Positions 25,112-34,445 of a stretch of DNA of 64,000 nt are shown here, in pieces. The notes beneath the pieces were generated by a model. The model was given only the letters and a program-made list of their open reading frames with translations, did not search any database and was not told where the DNA came from. The position numbers were made by a program, and so were the translations under genes. Origin of the DNA: Actinomadura rayongensis (GTDB lineage: Bacteria > Actinomycetota > Actinomycetes > Streptosporangiales > Streptosporangiaceae); the NCBI RefSeq assembly GCF_009831215.1, contig NZ_WUTW01000002.1, positions 1,041,444 to 1,105,443 on the forward strand, read 5' to 3'. Position 1 is the stretch's first letter. Each line of letters opens with the position of its first letter.

Positions 25112-26386
25112 GTGGACATCGAGCGCCCGCTCACCCGGCTGCGCGCGCCCTGGCAGGGGCTCGGGTTCCTGCTCCTGGGCGTGCCGACGTGCCTGCTCTA
25201 CTGCGCGTACCTGACGGCGCTCGGGCTCACGGGCCTCGGGCTCGGCGTGCTGCTCGTCCCGCCGCTGACGATCGCGGTGCGCGGCCTGATGGACGTGTAC
25301 CGACGTCGGATCTCCGCCGTCACGGGCACCGCCATCGAACGTCCGTACCTGCCGGACGCGCCCGGTGAACCGATCCCCCGGCGTTTCCTCCGTCTGCTCC
25401 AGGACCCGGCGACGTGGCGGGACGTGCTGTGGATGGCCGCCGACCCGATCGTGGCCATCTTCACCGCCGGGCTCCCCGGCCTGCTGATCATCGAGGGCGT
25501 CTGGGGCTGGCTGCTCGCGGGCTTCGCCGGGGACCTCCTCACCCGGTACGGCGGCAACGACTGGTACCTGTTCATCCACGTCACCGACGGGTTCGGCGAC
25601 GACTCGGCGCTGCGGATCGGTACGGCCACGCTCGGTACCGTCCTCATCGTGCTCGGCTTCGCGTTCGGTCCGGCACTGCTGCGCGCCTACGGCCGCTGGG
25701 GCGCCGCGCTGCTCGGCCCGACCGAGGCGTCGAAGCTCAAGCTCCGCGTCAAGCAGCTCACCGAGACCCGGTCGGACGCCGTGGACGCGTCCGCCGCCGA
25801 ACTCCGCCGCATCGAGCGCGACCTGCACGACGGCGCGCAGGCCCGGCTCGTCGCGATGGGCATGAGCCTCGGCGCGATCGAGCACCTGCTCGACCGGGAC
25901 CCGGAAAAGGCGCGGCAGCTGCTGGCCCGCACCCGCGAGTCCTCGGCGCAGGCGCTCGCCGAGCTGCGCGACCTCGTGCGCGGCATCCACCCGCCGGTGC
26001 TCGCCGACCGGGGCGTCGCCGACGCCGTCCGCGCCCTCGCCCTGGACCACCCGCTGAGCGTGGAGGTGACCGCCGACCTGCCCGGACGGCCCGACGCGCC
26101 GGTCGAGTCGGCCGCGTACTTCGCCGTCGCGGAGATCCTGACGAACGCCGCCAAGCACTCCGGCGCGTCCCGCGTCTGGATCGACCTGCGGCACACCGGC
26201 GGCGCGCTGCGGATCTCGGTGACCGACGACGGGCACGGCGGCGCGTCCCTCGACGGCGGGACCGGGCTGCGCGGCATCGAGCGCCGCATCGGCGCCTTCG
26301 ACGGCGTGCTCGCCCTGAACTCCCCGCCCGGCGGTCCGACCGTCGTCACCCTGGAGCTGCCGTGCGGCCTGAGCACCCTCGCCTGA
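25112..26386 (+). CDS. NarL-type sensor histidine kinase
   Basis: A 424-residue membrane sensor kinase. Residues about 10-200 contain paired hydrophobic segments resembling the putative-sensor domain of actinobacterial NarL kinases. The HisKA_3 dimerisation helix carries the phosphorylated His in IERDLHDGAQARL (about 240), and the ATPase domain has EILTNAAKHS (N box) and DDGHGG plus GTGLRGIERR. GTG 25112 has AGGAGG 7 nt upstream. It is followed 4 bp later by its response regulator. The signal is unknown. Confidence 0.9.
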   Translation: MDIERPLTRLRAPWQGLGFLLLGVPTCLLYCAYLTALGLTGLGLGVLLVPPLTIAVRGLMDVYRRRISAVTGTAIERPYLPDAPGEPIPRRFLRLLQDPATWRDVLWMAADPIVAIFTAGLPGLLIIEGVWGWLLAGFAGDLLTRYGGNDWYLFIHVTDGFGDDSALRIGTATLGTVLIVLGFAFGPALLRAYGRWGAALLGPTEASKLKLRVKQLTETRSDAVDASAAELRRIERDLHDGAQARLVAMGMSLGAIEHLLDRDPEKARQLLARTRESSAQALAELRDLVRGIHPPVLADRGVADAVRALALDHPLSVEVTADLPGRPDAPVESAAYFAVAEILTNAAKHSGASRVWIDLRHTGGALRISVTDDGHGGASLDGGTGLRGIERRIGAFDGVLALNSPPGGPTVVTLELPCGLSTLA

Positions 26387-26390
26387 CCTG

Positions 26391-27035
26391 ATGCGCGTCG
26401 TCCTCGCCGAAGACCTGGCCCTCCTGCGGGAGGGCCTGGTCAGCCTGCTCGAAGCGCACGGCTGCACGATCCTCGCCGCCGTGGACAACGGGCCGTCGCT
26501 GCTGAAGGCGCTGGTCGAGCACCGTCCGGACGTCGCGGTGGTGGACGTGCGGCTGCCGCCGTCCTTCACCGACGAGGGCCTCCAGGCCGCCCTGGAGGCG
26601 CGGCGGCGGATTCCGGGGCTGCCCGTGCTCGTCCTGTCCCAGTACGTCGAGCAGCTGTACGCCCGCGAACTGCTCGCCGACGGCACCGGGGCCGTCGGCT
26701 ACCTCCTCAAGGACCGCGTGTTCGACGCCGCGCAGTTCGTGGACGCCGTCCGGCGCGTCGCGGGCGGCGGCACCGCGATGGACCCCGAGGTCATCGCCCG
26801 GCTCGTCGCCCGCGGCACCCGCGACACGCCCGTCGCGCGGCTCACCCCGCGCGAGCTGGAGGTGCTGGAGCTGATGGCGCAGGGACGCTCCAACGCGGCC
26901 ATCGCGCAGCAACTCGTCGTGACCGAACGGGCCGTCGCCAAGCACACGGCGAACATCTTCGGCAAGCTGGGTCTCGCGGTGTCGGACGACGACAACCGCC
27001 GTGTGCTCGCGGTGCTCGCCTACCTGAACCGCTGA
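26391..27035 (+). CDS. LuxR/NarL-family response regulator
   Basis: A 214-residue response regulator. The receiver domain (1-120) has the acidic pocket AED, the phospho-acceptor Asp in VVDVRLPP (about 52), and the Lys of LLKDR. A GerE/LuxR HTH follows (about 145-205): LTPRELEVLELMAQGRSNAA. Partner of the kinase immediately upstream. An unusual 5-residue insertion (PSFTD) follows the phosphorylation site, as in related kinase-paired regulators. Confidence 0.92.
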   Translation: MRVVLAEDLALLREGLVSLLEAHGCTILAAVDNGPSLLKALVEHRPDVAVVDVRLPPSFTDEGLQAALEARRRIPGLPVLVLSQYVEQLYARELLADGTGAVGYLLKDRVFDAAQFVDAVRRVAGGGTAMDPEVIARLVARGTRDTPVARLTPRELEVLELMAQGRSNAAIAQQLVVTERAVAKHTANIFGKLGLAVSDDDNRRVLAVLAYLNR

Positions 27036-27170
27036 GCCGGTCAAGGATCGACGGGCGCGGGGGGCTCGGCGAAGGACATCAACACCTCGCTTCGGGGCCA
27101 CTTTCCGCTGCTGAGGGCGCACGATGGGAACGGGCCGTGTTCGGCGAGGCGGCCCAGGGGAGGGCGCACG

Positions 27171-28040
27171 ATGACGGTGATCCTGGCTTTGCTCTGCCTG
27201 GCCATCGCGGGCAGGGAGCTGTACCTGGCGTTCGACCGGAAGCAGGCGCGCGGCCCGGCCGGTCCCGAGGTCGCCGAGCTGGGCCGCCGGCTCACGCTCG
27301 CGACCGAGGAGATCGCCGAGCTGCGGCGCTTCCACGCCGACGACCTCAACGGGCGCGCGGCCGTCCGGGCGAGCGACGAGGCGCGGCTGGTCGTGGCCGA
27401 ACAGCGGCTGGACGTGCTGACCGACGAGATGGCGGCCGTCCGCGAGCACCTGGCGCGGCGCCTGGACCTCGCGGTCGCCGCGTCGCTCGGCGCGGACGCC
27501 CCGGACACGGTCGCGGGCGGGCTCGCGTCCGGCGACGGCCCGGCGCGGCCCGCGCTGACCCGCGCGTTCGACCGGCTGGCGCTGCGGCACGGGCTGCGCG
27601 CCGAGCTGACGCTGCCGCCCGTCGACACGGCCGGGGACGGCGTGTGGCACGTCCGCAGCTACCTGGTCGGCCGCAGCCCGCGCGCGCTGGAGGCCGAGTT
27701 CATCGAGCTGCTCGGCGCGCTGAACGCCGCCGACGCCGACGACCCGGTCCACGAACTGCTCGCGCTGCTGCGCGACGCCGGTCCCGGCGGCGCGCAGATC
27801 GGCCCGTTCCTCGTCGCGCGGACGCCGGAGGAGTTCGTCGCGGGCGTCCTGCCGCTGGCCGAGCTGAGCCGCGACGACGCCGCCGACCCGCTCGCCGACC
27901 CCAAGGACGCGGCGGCCCGGCTGCACCGCCTGCCCGCCGCCCGCTTCCGCGACCTGCCGCCCGGGCCCGTCCCGGACCCCGGCGCCGAGCCGGACGAGGA
28001 CATCGACGCCGCGCCCGGCCTCGCCGCCGACCGCGCCTGA
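27171..28040 (+). CDS. hypothetical membrane-anchored coiled-coil protein
   Basis: A 289-residue protein of unrecognised family. Residues 2-16 form a short hydrophobic N-terminal segment (signal anchor), residues about 30-100 form a charged coiled coil (EELRR, EQRLDVL, REHLARRLD), then a globular region with WHVRSYLVG and an acidic, Pro-rich C-terminus. GGGAGGG lies about 6 nt before the ATG. It stands alone between the two-component system and a convergent crotonase. No function is assigned. Confidence 0.7.
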   Translation: MTVILALLCLAIAGRELYLAFDRKQARGPAGPEVAELGRRLTLATEEIAELRRFHADDLNGRAAVRASDEARLVVAEQRLDVLTDEMAAVREHLARRLDLAVAASLGADAPDTVAGGLASGDGPARPALTRAFDRLALRHGLRAELTLPPVDTAGDGVWHVRSYLVGRSPRALEAEFIELLGALNAADADDPVHELLALLRDAGPGGAQIGPFLVARTPEEFVAGVLPLAELSRDDAADPLADPKDAAARLHRLPAARFRDLPPGPVPDPGAEPDEDIDAAPGLAADRA

Positions 28041-28057
28041 CACCGGCCCGCACAGCA

Positions 28058-28072
28058 GTCCCGGCGCGGGAC
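28058..28072. terminator. small hairpin between convergent genes
   Basis: GTCCCG-GCG-CGGGAC, a 6-bp stem midway between two converging stops; a weak bidirectional terminator candidate. Confidence 0.35.
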
Positions 28073-28085
28073 GCGAGGGCGGGGG

Positions 28086-28862
28086 TCAGGCGCGGGGGGA
28101 CGTCCAGGTGAAGCGGGGCGCGCGGCGGTCGAGGAAGGCCGCGACGCCCTCGGGGGCGTCGGCGCCCGCCTGGGCCTCGTCGTGCCAGTACGCGACGCGG
28201 TCGCCGAACGGCTCGCCGGCGGCGACGGCGTCCACGATCTCCTTCGTGGCCCGCTGGGTGAGCAGGGAGCGGGTCGTCAGCGTGCCGGCGAACGCCGTGA
28301 TCCGCGCCGTCAGGCCCTCGGCCGGGACGATCTCGTCCAGCAGCCCGATCCGCAGGGCGTGCCGGGCGTCGACGAGGTCGGCCGAGTAGAGCAGGTACTT
28401 GGCCGCGGACGGGCCGATGAGCCGGACGATCCGCGCCGTCGCCGTCCCCGGGTAGACGATCCCGAGGCGCGCGGGCGTGATGCCGAACCGGGCGTCGCCG
28501 GTGCCGAACCGCAGGTCGCAGGCCGCGGCGAGCTGGCAGCCGCCGCCCACGCAGTACCCGTCGATCGCGGCGATCGTCGGCTTCGGGAACGCCGCCAGCG
28601 CCTCTTCGGCCCGGGTGGACAGGTGCGCGCCCTCGCCCTTGTTGATCGTGGGCAGCTCGGCGATGTCGGCGCCCGCGCAGAAGTTCCCGCCCGCGCCGGT
28701 GAGCACGAGCACCCGGACGTCGGGGTCGGCGGCGAGCACCGCGAGCAGACCCGGCAGCTCGCGCCACATCGCGGCGGTCATCGCGTTGCGCTTGTCCGGC
28801 CGGTCGATCGTGATCGTCGCGACGCCGTCGGCCACGGCACAGCGCAGCAGCCCACCGGTCAT
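28086..28862 (-). CDS. crotonase-fold protein lacking hydratase glutamates
   Basis: A 258-residue enoyl-CoA hydratase/isomerase-superfamily protein. The oxyanion-hole segments NFCAGADI and GYCVGGGCQLA are present. However, the first catalytic Glu of hydratases (GGGCE) is Gln here, and the second (the Glu in the GQPE-type segment) falls on FGITPARLG with no Glu. It is therefore probably not a true enoyl-CoA hydratase; decarboxylase-like or isomerase activity on an acyl-CoA is more likely. ATG 28862 has AAGGGGG upstream. Single gene. Confidence 0.85.
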   Translation of the reverse strand: MTGGLLRCAVADGVATITIDRPDKRNAMTAAMWRELPGLLAVLAADPDVRVLVLTGAGGNFCAGADIAELPTINKGEGAHLSTRAEEALAAFPKPTIAAIDGYCVGGGCQLAAACDLRFGTGDARFGITPARLGIVYPGTATARIVRLIGPSAAKYLLYSADLVDARHALRIGLLDEIVPAEGLTARITAFAGTLTTRSLLTQRATKEIVDAVAAGEPFGDRVAYWHDEAQAGADAPEGVAAFLDRRAPRFTWTSPRA

Positions 28863-29258
28863 GTCCGCCCCCTTGTGCACGACGCCCTCGCGGCCATCGT
28901 AGATCGCGGCCCCGGCCCGTCCGCCGCCCGCCCCGGGACGGTCATCTCACACCGCGCGGGGAATGCACCGGGCCGGTTCCGTGCTGTACTGTCAAGGTGA
29001 CGCCTTCGTTCTTCCGCGGATGCGCGGCGCAGGCGTCTTCCCCGTCCGGGCCATCTGAGCGCCCGGTGAACCGTTCTCCTTGCGCGCCCGTACCGGTCGA
29101 CGCGCGATCCGCGTACCCGGCCCCATCGCTCGCCCGCGCACCCGGCGGGCCGCGCAACGCATCGTCATCCCACCGACAGCCGGGGGTCACCCGGCCGTAT
29201 CCGGGAAGGAATCCGGGAGGGACGTGAAACGCCGTTCCCGCCCGAGAAGGGACCTTCA
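28863..29258 (+). promoter_or_regulatory. promoter and long leader of the short rho gene
   Basis: No convincing gene in 396 bp. TACTGT at 28987-28992 is a possible -10, which would give a leader of about 260 nt. A GACGCC...GGCGTC inverted repeat lies near 29000-29035. A 76-codon frame from GTG 28997 is Pro/Ser/Arg-rich and unconvincing, though it could be a leader peptide. Long leaders on rho genes are often autoregulatory; that role here is inference. Confidence 0.35.
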
Positions 29259-30470
29259 TTGCCCAGCACCATCTCCCCCGAACGCACCGTGTCCGCCCGG
29301 CGGGACCTGCCCGCGCAGGTGCCCCGGCAGACCGCCCGCCCCGCCGCGTCGTCCGGCGACGCCGATCCGGTCGTCCCGTTCACCGGGATCCTGTCCGTCC
29401 ACGACAAGCACGCGTTCGTCCGGACGTCCGGCTACCTGCCCGGACCCGACGACGTGTACGTCTCCCTCGCCCAGGTCAAGGCCGCGCACCTGCGTCCCGG
29501 CGACGCCGTCGCGGGCACGGCCCGGCCGCCGCGCGGCAACCGCGAGAAGGTCAACGCGCTCGTCGACGTCACGACCGTCAACGGGCTGCCCGCCCGCGAG
29601 GCCGCCAACCGTCCCGAGTTCGGGTCGCTGACGCCGCTGTTCCCCAACGAGCGGCTGCGCCTGGACACCGGGCCGCTCGCGACCCGCGTCATCGACCTCA
29701 TGGCGCCGATCGGCAAGGGCCAGCGCGGCCTCATCGTGTCGCCGCCCAAGGTCGGCAAGACGATGATCCTCCAGTCCCTCGCCGCCGCGATCACGCTGGC
29801 CGAGCCGGACGTCCACCTCATGGTCGTGCTCATCGACGAGCGGCCCGAAGAGGTCACCGACATGCGCCGCACGGTGGACGGCGAGGTCATCCACTCCACG
29901 TTCGACCGTCCGGCCGAGGAGCACACCGCCCTCGCCGAGCTGGCCGTCGAGCGCGCCAAGCGGCTCGTGGAGCAGGGCCACGACGTGGTCATGCTGCTCG
30001 ACTCGATCACCCGGCTCGGCCGCGCGTACAACCTCGCCGCGCCGTCCAGCAGCCGCATCCTCGCGGGCGGCGTCGCGACGACCGCGCTGTACCCGCCGAA
30101 GAAGTTCTTCGGCGCCGCCCGCAACATCGAGAACGGCGGCTCCCTCACGATCCTCGCGACCGCGCTGGTCGAGACCGGCTCCCGCATGGACGAGGTGTTC
30201 TTCGAGGAGTTCAAGGGCACCGGCAACATGGAGCTGAAGCTCGACCGGAGCCTCGCCGACCGCCGCGTGTTCCCCGCCGTGGACCTGGAGGCGTCCGGCA
30301 CCCGCCGCGAGGAACTGCTCATGACGCCCGAGGAACTGGCGCTGAACTGGCGGCTGCGCCGCGCGCTGTCCGGGCTGGACCGGCAGCAGGCCGTCGAGCA
30401 GCTCCTGGAGAAGATGAAGGGCACGAAGTCCAACGCCGAGTTCCTGCTGCGCGTGCAGCAGACGACCTGA
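29259..30470 (+). CDS. transcription termination factor Rho, short form
   Basis: A 403-residue RNA-dependent ATPase/translocase that ends transcription. It has the cold-shock-like RNA-binding domain (about 40-95), Walker A PPKVGKT (about 160), Walker B VVMLLDS (about 240), the secondary RNA-binding loops ILAGGV and EEFKGTGNMELKL. The N-terminal helical domain and the large Arg/Asp/Gly-rich insertion of usual actinobacterial Rho (600 or more residues) are missing; only about 38 residues precede the RNA-binding fold. TTG at 29259 has AAGGGA 7 nt upstream. Probably a second, compact Rho paralogue. Confidence 0.88.
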   Translation: MPSTISPERTVSARRDLPAQVPRQTARPAASSGDADPVVPFTGILSVHDKHAFVRTSGYLPGPDDVYVSLAQVKAAHLRPGDAVAGTARPPRGNREKVNALVDVTTVNGLPAREAANRPEFGSLTPLFPNERLRLDTGPLATRVIDLMAPIGKGQRGLIVSPPKVGKTMILQSLAAAITLAEPDVHLMVVLIDERPEEVTDMRRTVDGEVIHSTFDRPAEEHTALAELAVERAKRLVEQGHDVVMLLDSITRLGRAYNLAAPSSSRILAGGVATTALYPPKKFFGAARNIENGGSLTILATALVETGSRMDEVFFEEFKGTGNMELKLDRSLADRRVFPAVDLEASGTRREELLMTPEELALNWRLRRALSGLDRQQAVEQLLEKMKGTKSNAEFLLRVQQTT

Positions 30471-30474
30471 CCGT

Positions 30475-31917
30475 TCAGTTCCGGGCGCGGAACGTCCGCA
30501 GGATCCCGTCGTACACGCGCTGACCCGGCGTCCACCGGTCGTCCGGCGCGGTGAAGGCGAACTCGTAGCCCGGCATCCGGCTGTGCAGGCTGTGCAGCGG
30601 CGGAGTGCCGCCGGCGCGTCCGCGCCAGGTGAACTCCCAGGCCGCCGCCGCGCCGCCGAGGCCGGGGACGGCCGTCATGCGCAGCCGCCGGTAGCCGGGC
30701 AGCCCGCCCGACGCCAGCGCCGCATGCTCGGCCCGGCGCAGTCCCGCGAGGGCGTCGCCGCGCGCCGGGACGATCCGCAGCGTCCGCGCGTGCGCCCGGT
30801 CCGTCCACTCGACCGCGCCGCCGGACACGCGCCGTTCCCAGCCCGCCGGGACGTCGATCGTGTACCCGGCGTCCTCGTGGTAGGTCGCCGCGCGTCCCGT
30901 CACGCCCGGGACGGACTGAAGCGCCGCGTCGCCCTGCCCCACCGCGTCCCACCGCGCCGTCCACGCGCCGAGCACGACGGCCAGCACCGCGAACATTGCG
31001 ACGGTCGCGAGCGCGCCGGCCCTCGGGCGCCGCGCCGACAGCCCGACGTGCATCCGCTGCTGCCACGAGACGGGTGGGTCCAGGCGCGGCGGACGGGCCA
31101 CGTCCGCGAGCAGCCGGTCGACGTCGTGCGCGGGCAGCCGGTCGGCGGGGTCCTGGCACATGAGCGCCGCGAGCACCGGGGTGAGCGCGCCCGCGCGGCG
31201 CGGCGGCGCGTGCTCGCCGAGCAGGACCGCGACCATCGTCGCGAGCGCGTGCGGCCGTGCGTACGGCGAGACGCCCTCGACCGCCGTGTAGAGCATGACC
31301 CCGAGCGACCACAGGTCCGCCGCCGCCCCGGCGTCCTCGCCGCGGATCCGCTCGGGGGCGAGGAACGCGGGCGACCCCTCGATGCCGGCGACGATCGTCT
31401 CGTCGGTGCTCGGGCCGCCGCGCGCGTCGGTGGCCAGGCCGAAGTCGGTGAGGTAGACGCGGCCGTCGTCGCCGACGAGGACGTTGCTCGGCTTCACGTC
31501 GCGGTGCAGGATGCCCGCCCCGTGCGCGGCGCGCAGCACCGACAGGACGGCCCGGCCGATCTTCGCCGCGCGGACGGGGTGGAGCGGCCCCTCCGTCCGG
31601 ACGATCTCGTGCAGGGACCGGGCGTGGACGAACTCCATGACGATCCACGGCCGTCCGTCCTCGATGACGACGTCGTGGATCGCGACCACGCCGGGATGGC
31701 GGAGCGCCGCCGTCGCGCGCGCCTCGCCGAGCAGCCGGCGGCACAGCAGCCGGCGTTCGCCCGCGGTGAGCCTGCCGGGCAGCCGCACCTCTTTGAGGGC
31801 GACCTCGCGGTCCAGCATCTCGTCGTGCGCACGCCAGACCGTGCCCATGCCTCCGCGTCCGACCACGGAGAGCAGGCGATACCGCCGGGCGAGCGGTATC
31901 GACCCTTCATCCCCCAT
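30475..31917 (-). CDS. Ser/Thr protein kinase, membrane-anchored (PknB type)
   Basis: A 480-residue Hanks-type kinase. Kinase domain about residues 10-270: Gly loop VGRGGMGTVW, ATP-binding Lys in VALKEV, catalytic HRDVKPSN, DFG, APE. A transmembrane helix (about 305-322) leads to an extracytoplasmic domain of about 155 residues with no PASTA repeats, so it senses something other than muropeptides. ATG 31917 has AAGG upstream and also lies 7 nt after GCATAT. Ends 4 bp from the convergent rho stop. Confidence 0.9.
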   Translation of the reverse strand: MGDEGSIPLARRYRLLSVVGRGGMGTVWRAHDEMLDREVALKEVRLPGRLTAGERRLLCRRLLGEARATAALRHPGVVAIHDVVIEDGRPWIVMEFVHARSLHEIVRTEGPLHPVRAAKIGRAVLSVLRAAHGAGILHRDVKPSNVLVGDDGRVYLTDFGLATDARGGPSTDETIVAGIEGSPAFLAPERIRGEDAGAAADLWSLGVMLYTAVEGVSPYARPHALATMVAVLLGEHAPPRRAGALTPVLAALMCQDPADRLPAHDVDRLLADVARPPRLDPPVSWQQRMHVGLSARRPRAGALATVAMFAVLAVVLGAWTARWDAVGQGDAALQSVPGVTGRAATYHEDAGYTIDVPAGWERRVSGGAVEWTDRAHARTLRIVPARGDALAGLRRAEHAALASGGLPGYRRLRMTAVPGLGGAAAAWEFTWRGRAGGTPPLHSLHSRMPGYEFAFTAPDDRWTPGQRVYDGILRTFRARN

Positions 31918-31981
31918 GAGCCTTATATGCACGACTTGGGGGCGGCGGATGTCCTGACCGGCGTAATCCTTTTTTGACGGT

Positions 31982-33559
31982 CTATCCGGCGAACACCGAT
32001 CGCGCCCATTTGTAGTCGGACTTGCCCACGGCCGTGCGCTGCACCTCGTCCACCAGGACGATCTGGCGGGGCAGTTTGTAGCCGGCGAGCCTGCCGCGGC
32101 AGTGCTCGGTCAGCTCGTCCAAGGTCGGGCTGGTGCCGGGGCGGGGCGCGACGACGGCCGCGACGCGCTGCCCGAACCGCTCGTCGGGGAGGCCGACGAC
32201 CACGGCGTCGTAGACGTCCGGGTGGTCCTTCAGCGCGACCTCGACCTCTTCGGGGTAGACCTTCTCGCCGCCGGTGTTGATCATCAGGGAGCCGCGGCCG
32301 AGGAGGGTGATCGTGCCGTCCGCCTCCAGCGTGGCGAAGTCGCCGGGGATCGACCAGCGCTTGCCGGAGGCGTCCGTGAAGAACGTTGACGCCGTCTTGA
32401 CCGGGTCGTTGTAGTAGCCGAGCGGGATGTGTCCGCTGCGGGCGAGTTTGCCGATCTCGCCGGGCTTGACGGCGTTGAGGTCGTCGTCCAGGACGGTCGT
32501 GTCCGGCTTCATCTGGAACCGGGCGGTTCCTTCCGCGCCGCCGACGGACGGGCCGGTCGTGCCCGTCTCGGACGCGCCGTAGTTGTCGAGGAACATCACG
32601 TTCGGCAGGTGGGCCTGCAGCGCGTCCTTCGCGGCGGCGGTGAGCGGGGCGCCGCCGGACGCGATCGCGAACAGCGACGACGTGTCGTATCCGCCCTTCG
32701 CCAGTTCCTTGGCGATCGGGCGCGCCATGACGTCCCCGACGACCATCAGGACGTTCGCCTGCTCTTGCGCCAGCAGGTCCAGCGCCACTTTCGGGTCGAA
32801 CGCGTGCTCGGTGTACAGGACGACCTTCGCGCCGCTGAGCAGGCCCATGAACGCGACCCACTGGCCCGCGCCGTGCATGACCGGCGCGCAGTCCAGGACG
32901 GCCATCGCGGGCTGCTCGGCGTTCTTCGCGATCTCCTCGGGGCTGCCGATCGGGTCGCCGAGGACGTTCCCGCCGCCGAGCGCGCCGAAGAAGATGTCCT
33001 CGCAGCGCCACTCGACGCCCTTGGGGTAGCCGGTCGTACCGCCGGTGTACATGATGTAGCGGTCGTCGCTGGACCGCTGCGGGAAGTCGTTCTCGGGGGA
33101 GGCTTGGGCGAGGGCCGCCTCGTACTCCACGGCGCCTTCGATGTCGGTTTTGTCGCCGTCCTCGACGACCACGACGTGCCGCAGCTTCGGCAGGTCGTCC
33201 CGGATCTCTTCGACGCGGGCCAGGAGCGAGCGCTCGCCGACGAGCGCCACCGCGTCCGAGTCGGACAGGACGTGGTGCAGCTCGGCCGCCACGTAGCGGT
33301 AGTTCACCGGGATCGGGACGGCGCGGATCTTGAAGATCCCGATCATCGCCTCCAGCCACTCCGCCCGGTTGTAGGACAGGATCGCGACGTGCTCGCCCGG
33401 CGCCACCCCGGCCTCCGCCAGGTGGTGGCCGACGCGGCTCGCGCGCTCGTCCAGCTCGCGGTAGGTGCGGCGCTCCTTCCCGGCCACCAGTGCCGGACGC
33501 TCGGGACCCGCGTGGGCCAGGATCTCCAGAAGGTCGGCCAGGTTGTAACTGAACGCCAT
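31982..33559 (-). CDS. acyl-CoA synthetase (FadD19-like AMP-binding enzyme)
   Basis: A 525-residue ANL-superfamily ligase making acyl-CoA from a carboxylic acid via acyl-AMP. The P-loop [12 protein letters not shown] (about 170), the GASETG motif, [14 protein letters not shown] hinge and the C-terminal catalytic Lys in [10 protein letters not shown] are all present. Overall look and C-terminal SDYKWA resemble FadD19-type synthetases acting on steroid side chains or medium-chain acids; this is a tentative reading. GAGGG lies 7 nt before the ATG. A perfect dyad 51 bp upstream suggests TetR control. Confidence 0.9.
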   Translation of the reverse strand: MAFSYNLADLLEILAHAGPERPALVAGKERRTYRELDERASRVGHHLAEAGVAPGEHVAILSYNRAEWLEAMIGIFKIRAVPIPVNYRYVAAELHHVLSDSDAVALVGERSLLARVEEIRDDLPKLRHVVVVEDGDKTDIEGAVEYEAALAQASPENDFPQRSSDDRYIMYTGGTTGYPKGVEWRCEDIFFGALGGGNVLGDPIGSPEEIAKNAEQPAMAVLDCAPVMHGAGQWVAFMGLLSGAKVVLYTEHAFDPKVALDLLAQEQANVLMVVGDVMARPIAKELAKGGYDTSSLFAIASGGAPLTAAAKDALQAHLPNVMFLDNYGASETGTTGPSVGGAEGTARFQMKPDTTVLDDDLNAVKPGEIGKLARSGHIPLGYYNDPVKTASTFFTDASGKRWSIPGDFATLEADGTITLLGRGSLMINTGGEKVYPEEVEVALKDHPDVYDAVVVGLPDERFGQRVAAVVAPRPGTSPTLDELTEHCRGRLAGYKLPRQIVLVDEVQRTAVGKSDYKWARSVFAG

Positions 33560-33609
33560 GCCAACGCCCTCGCGATCTGGGGTGGAGTACGAGATTCCCC
33601 CGATTCATC

Positions 33610-33625
33610 CATACCGGTCGGTATG
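33610..33625. promoter_or_regulatory. TetR-type operator upstream of acyl-CoA synthetase
   Basis: CATACCG-GT-CGGTATG, a 16-bp inverted repeat with perfect 7-bp arms, 51 bp before the synthetase ATG and 160 bp before the divergent sigma gene. The ACCG-N2-CGGT arrangement is typical of TetR-family operators at fatty-acid genes. Confidence 0.6.
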
Positions 33626-33703
33626 TATTCAATTACTCGTCCAGTTCAACTTCGTGAGATGGGTCACAGCTCGACTACCCCACGTGAACCGTCGGGATGC
33701 CCG

Positions 33704-33729
33704 GGAAACCCGGGACGCTTACACCGGTC
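33704..33729 (+). promoter_or_regulatory. possible ECF-type promoter of the SigE-like gene
   Basis: GGAAAC (33704-33709), 17-bp spacer, GTC (33727-33729). This fits the GGAAC/GTC pattern of ECF promoters and would allow autoregulation. Weak evidence because the motif is short. Confidence 0.35.
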
Positions 33730-33785
33730 TTATCCACGAGACGCCATGCTGTGCGGTAACGATTCGGCATCAGACGGGGGTAGCG

Positions 33786-34334
33786 GTGAGCGCAGGCGCG
33801 ATGGCGTGGACGCCTCCTTCCTGGGAGGAGATCGTCCGCGAGCACTCCACACGGGTGTTCCGGCTGGCGTACCGCCTGACCGGCGACCGGCACGACGCCG
33901 AGGACCTGACCCAGGACGTCTTCATCCGGGTCTTCCGCTCGCTCGCGTCCTACTCCCCCGGCACCTTCGAGGGCTGGCTGCACCGCATCACCACGAACCT
34001 CTTCCTCGACCGCGCCCGCCGCCGCCAGCGGATCCGCTTCGACGCCCTCGCCGAGGACGCCGACGACCGCCTGCGCGGACGCGAACCGTCCCCCGCCCAG
34101 GTCTACGACGAGACCCACCTAGACGCCGACATCGAACGCGCCCTCGCCTCCCTCGCCCCCGAATACCGCGCCGCCGTCGTCCTCTGCGACATCGAGGGCC
34201 TCTCCTACGAAGAGATCGCGGCAACCCTCGGCGTCAAAATGGGCACCGTCCGCTCCCGCATCCACCGAGGCCGCGCCCACCTCCGCGAGGCCCTAGAACA
34301 CCGCCGCCCTCAAGAACCCGCCCCCCTCCCCTAA
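33786..34334 (+). CDS. sigE: ECF sigma factor, SigE-like
   Basis: A 182-residue ECF sigma factor. Region 2: [33 protein letters not shown]; region 4: [30 protein letters not shown]; both shown here split by function rather than in full. The [15 protein letters not shown]-terminus and [15 protein letters not shown] are characteristic of the mycobacterial/actinobacterial SigE group that answers envelope stress. GTG 33786 follows a G-rich site; ATG 33801 is possible. No anti-sigma gene follows, unlike the usual sigE-rseA pair. Confidence 0.88.
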   Translation: MSAGAMAWTPPSWEEIVREHSTRVFRLAYRLTGDRHDAEDLTQDVFIRVFRSLASYSPGTFEGWLHRITTNLFLDRARRRQRIRFDALAEDADDRLRGREPSPAQVYDETHLDADIERALASLAPEYRAAVVLCDIEGLSYEEIAATLGVKMGTVRSRIHRGRAHLREALEHRRPQEPAPLP

Positions 34335-34445
34335 CCGACCGCGCGGAAGCGCCGGGCAGAGGGACGACGTCACGCCTCGAACGCGACTCTTTGGCCGGTC
34401 GAGGTGACACGACGATCCGGCCGCCGTTCGGTGGGAGCGAGCGAG

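Noticed and set aside
28997..29227. 76-codon frame in the rho leader
   Set aside because: Pro/Ser/Arg-rich with no Shine-Dalgarno; a leader peptide is possible but unsupported.
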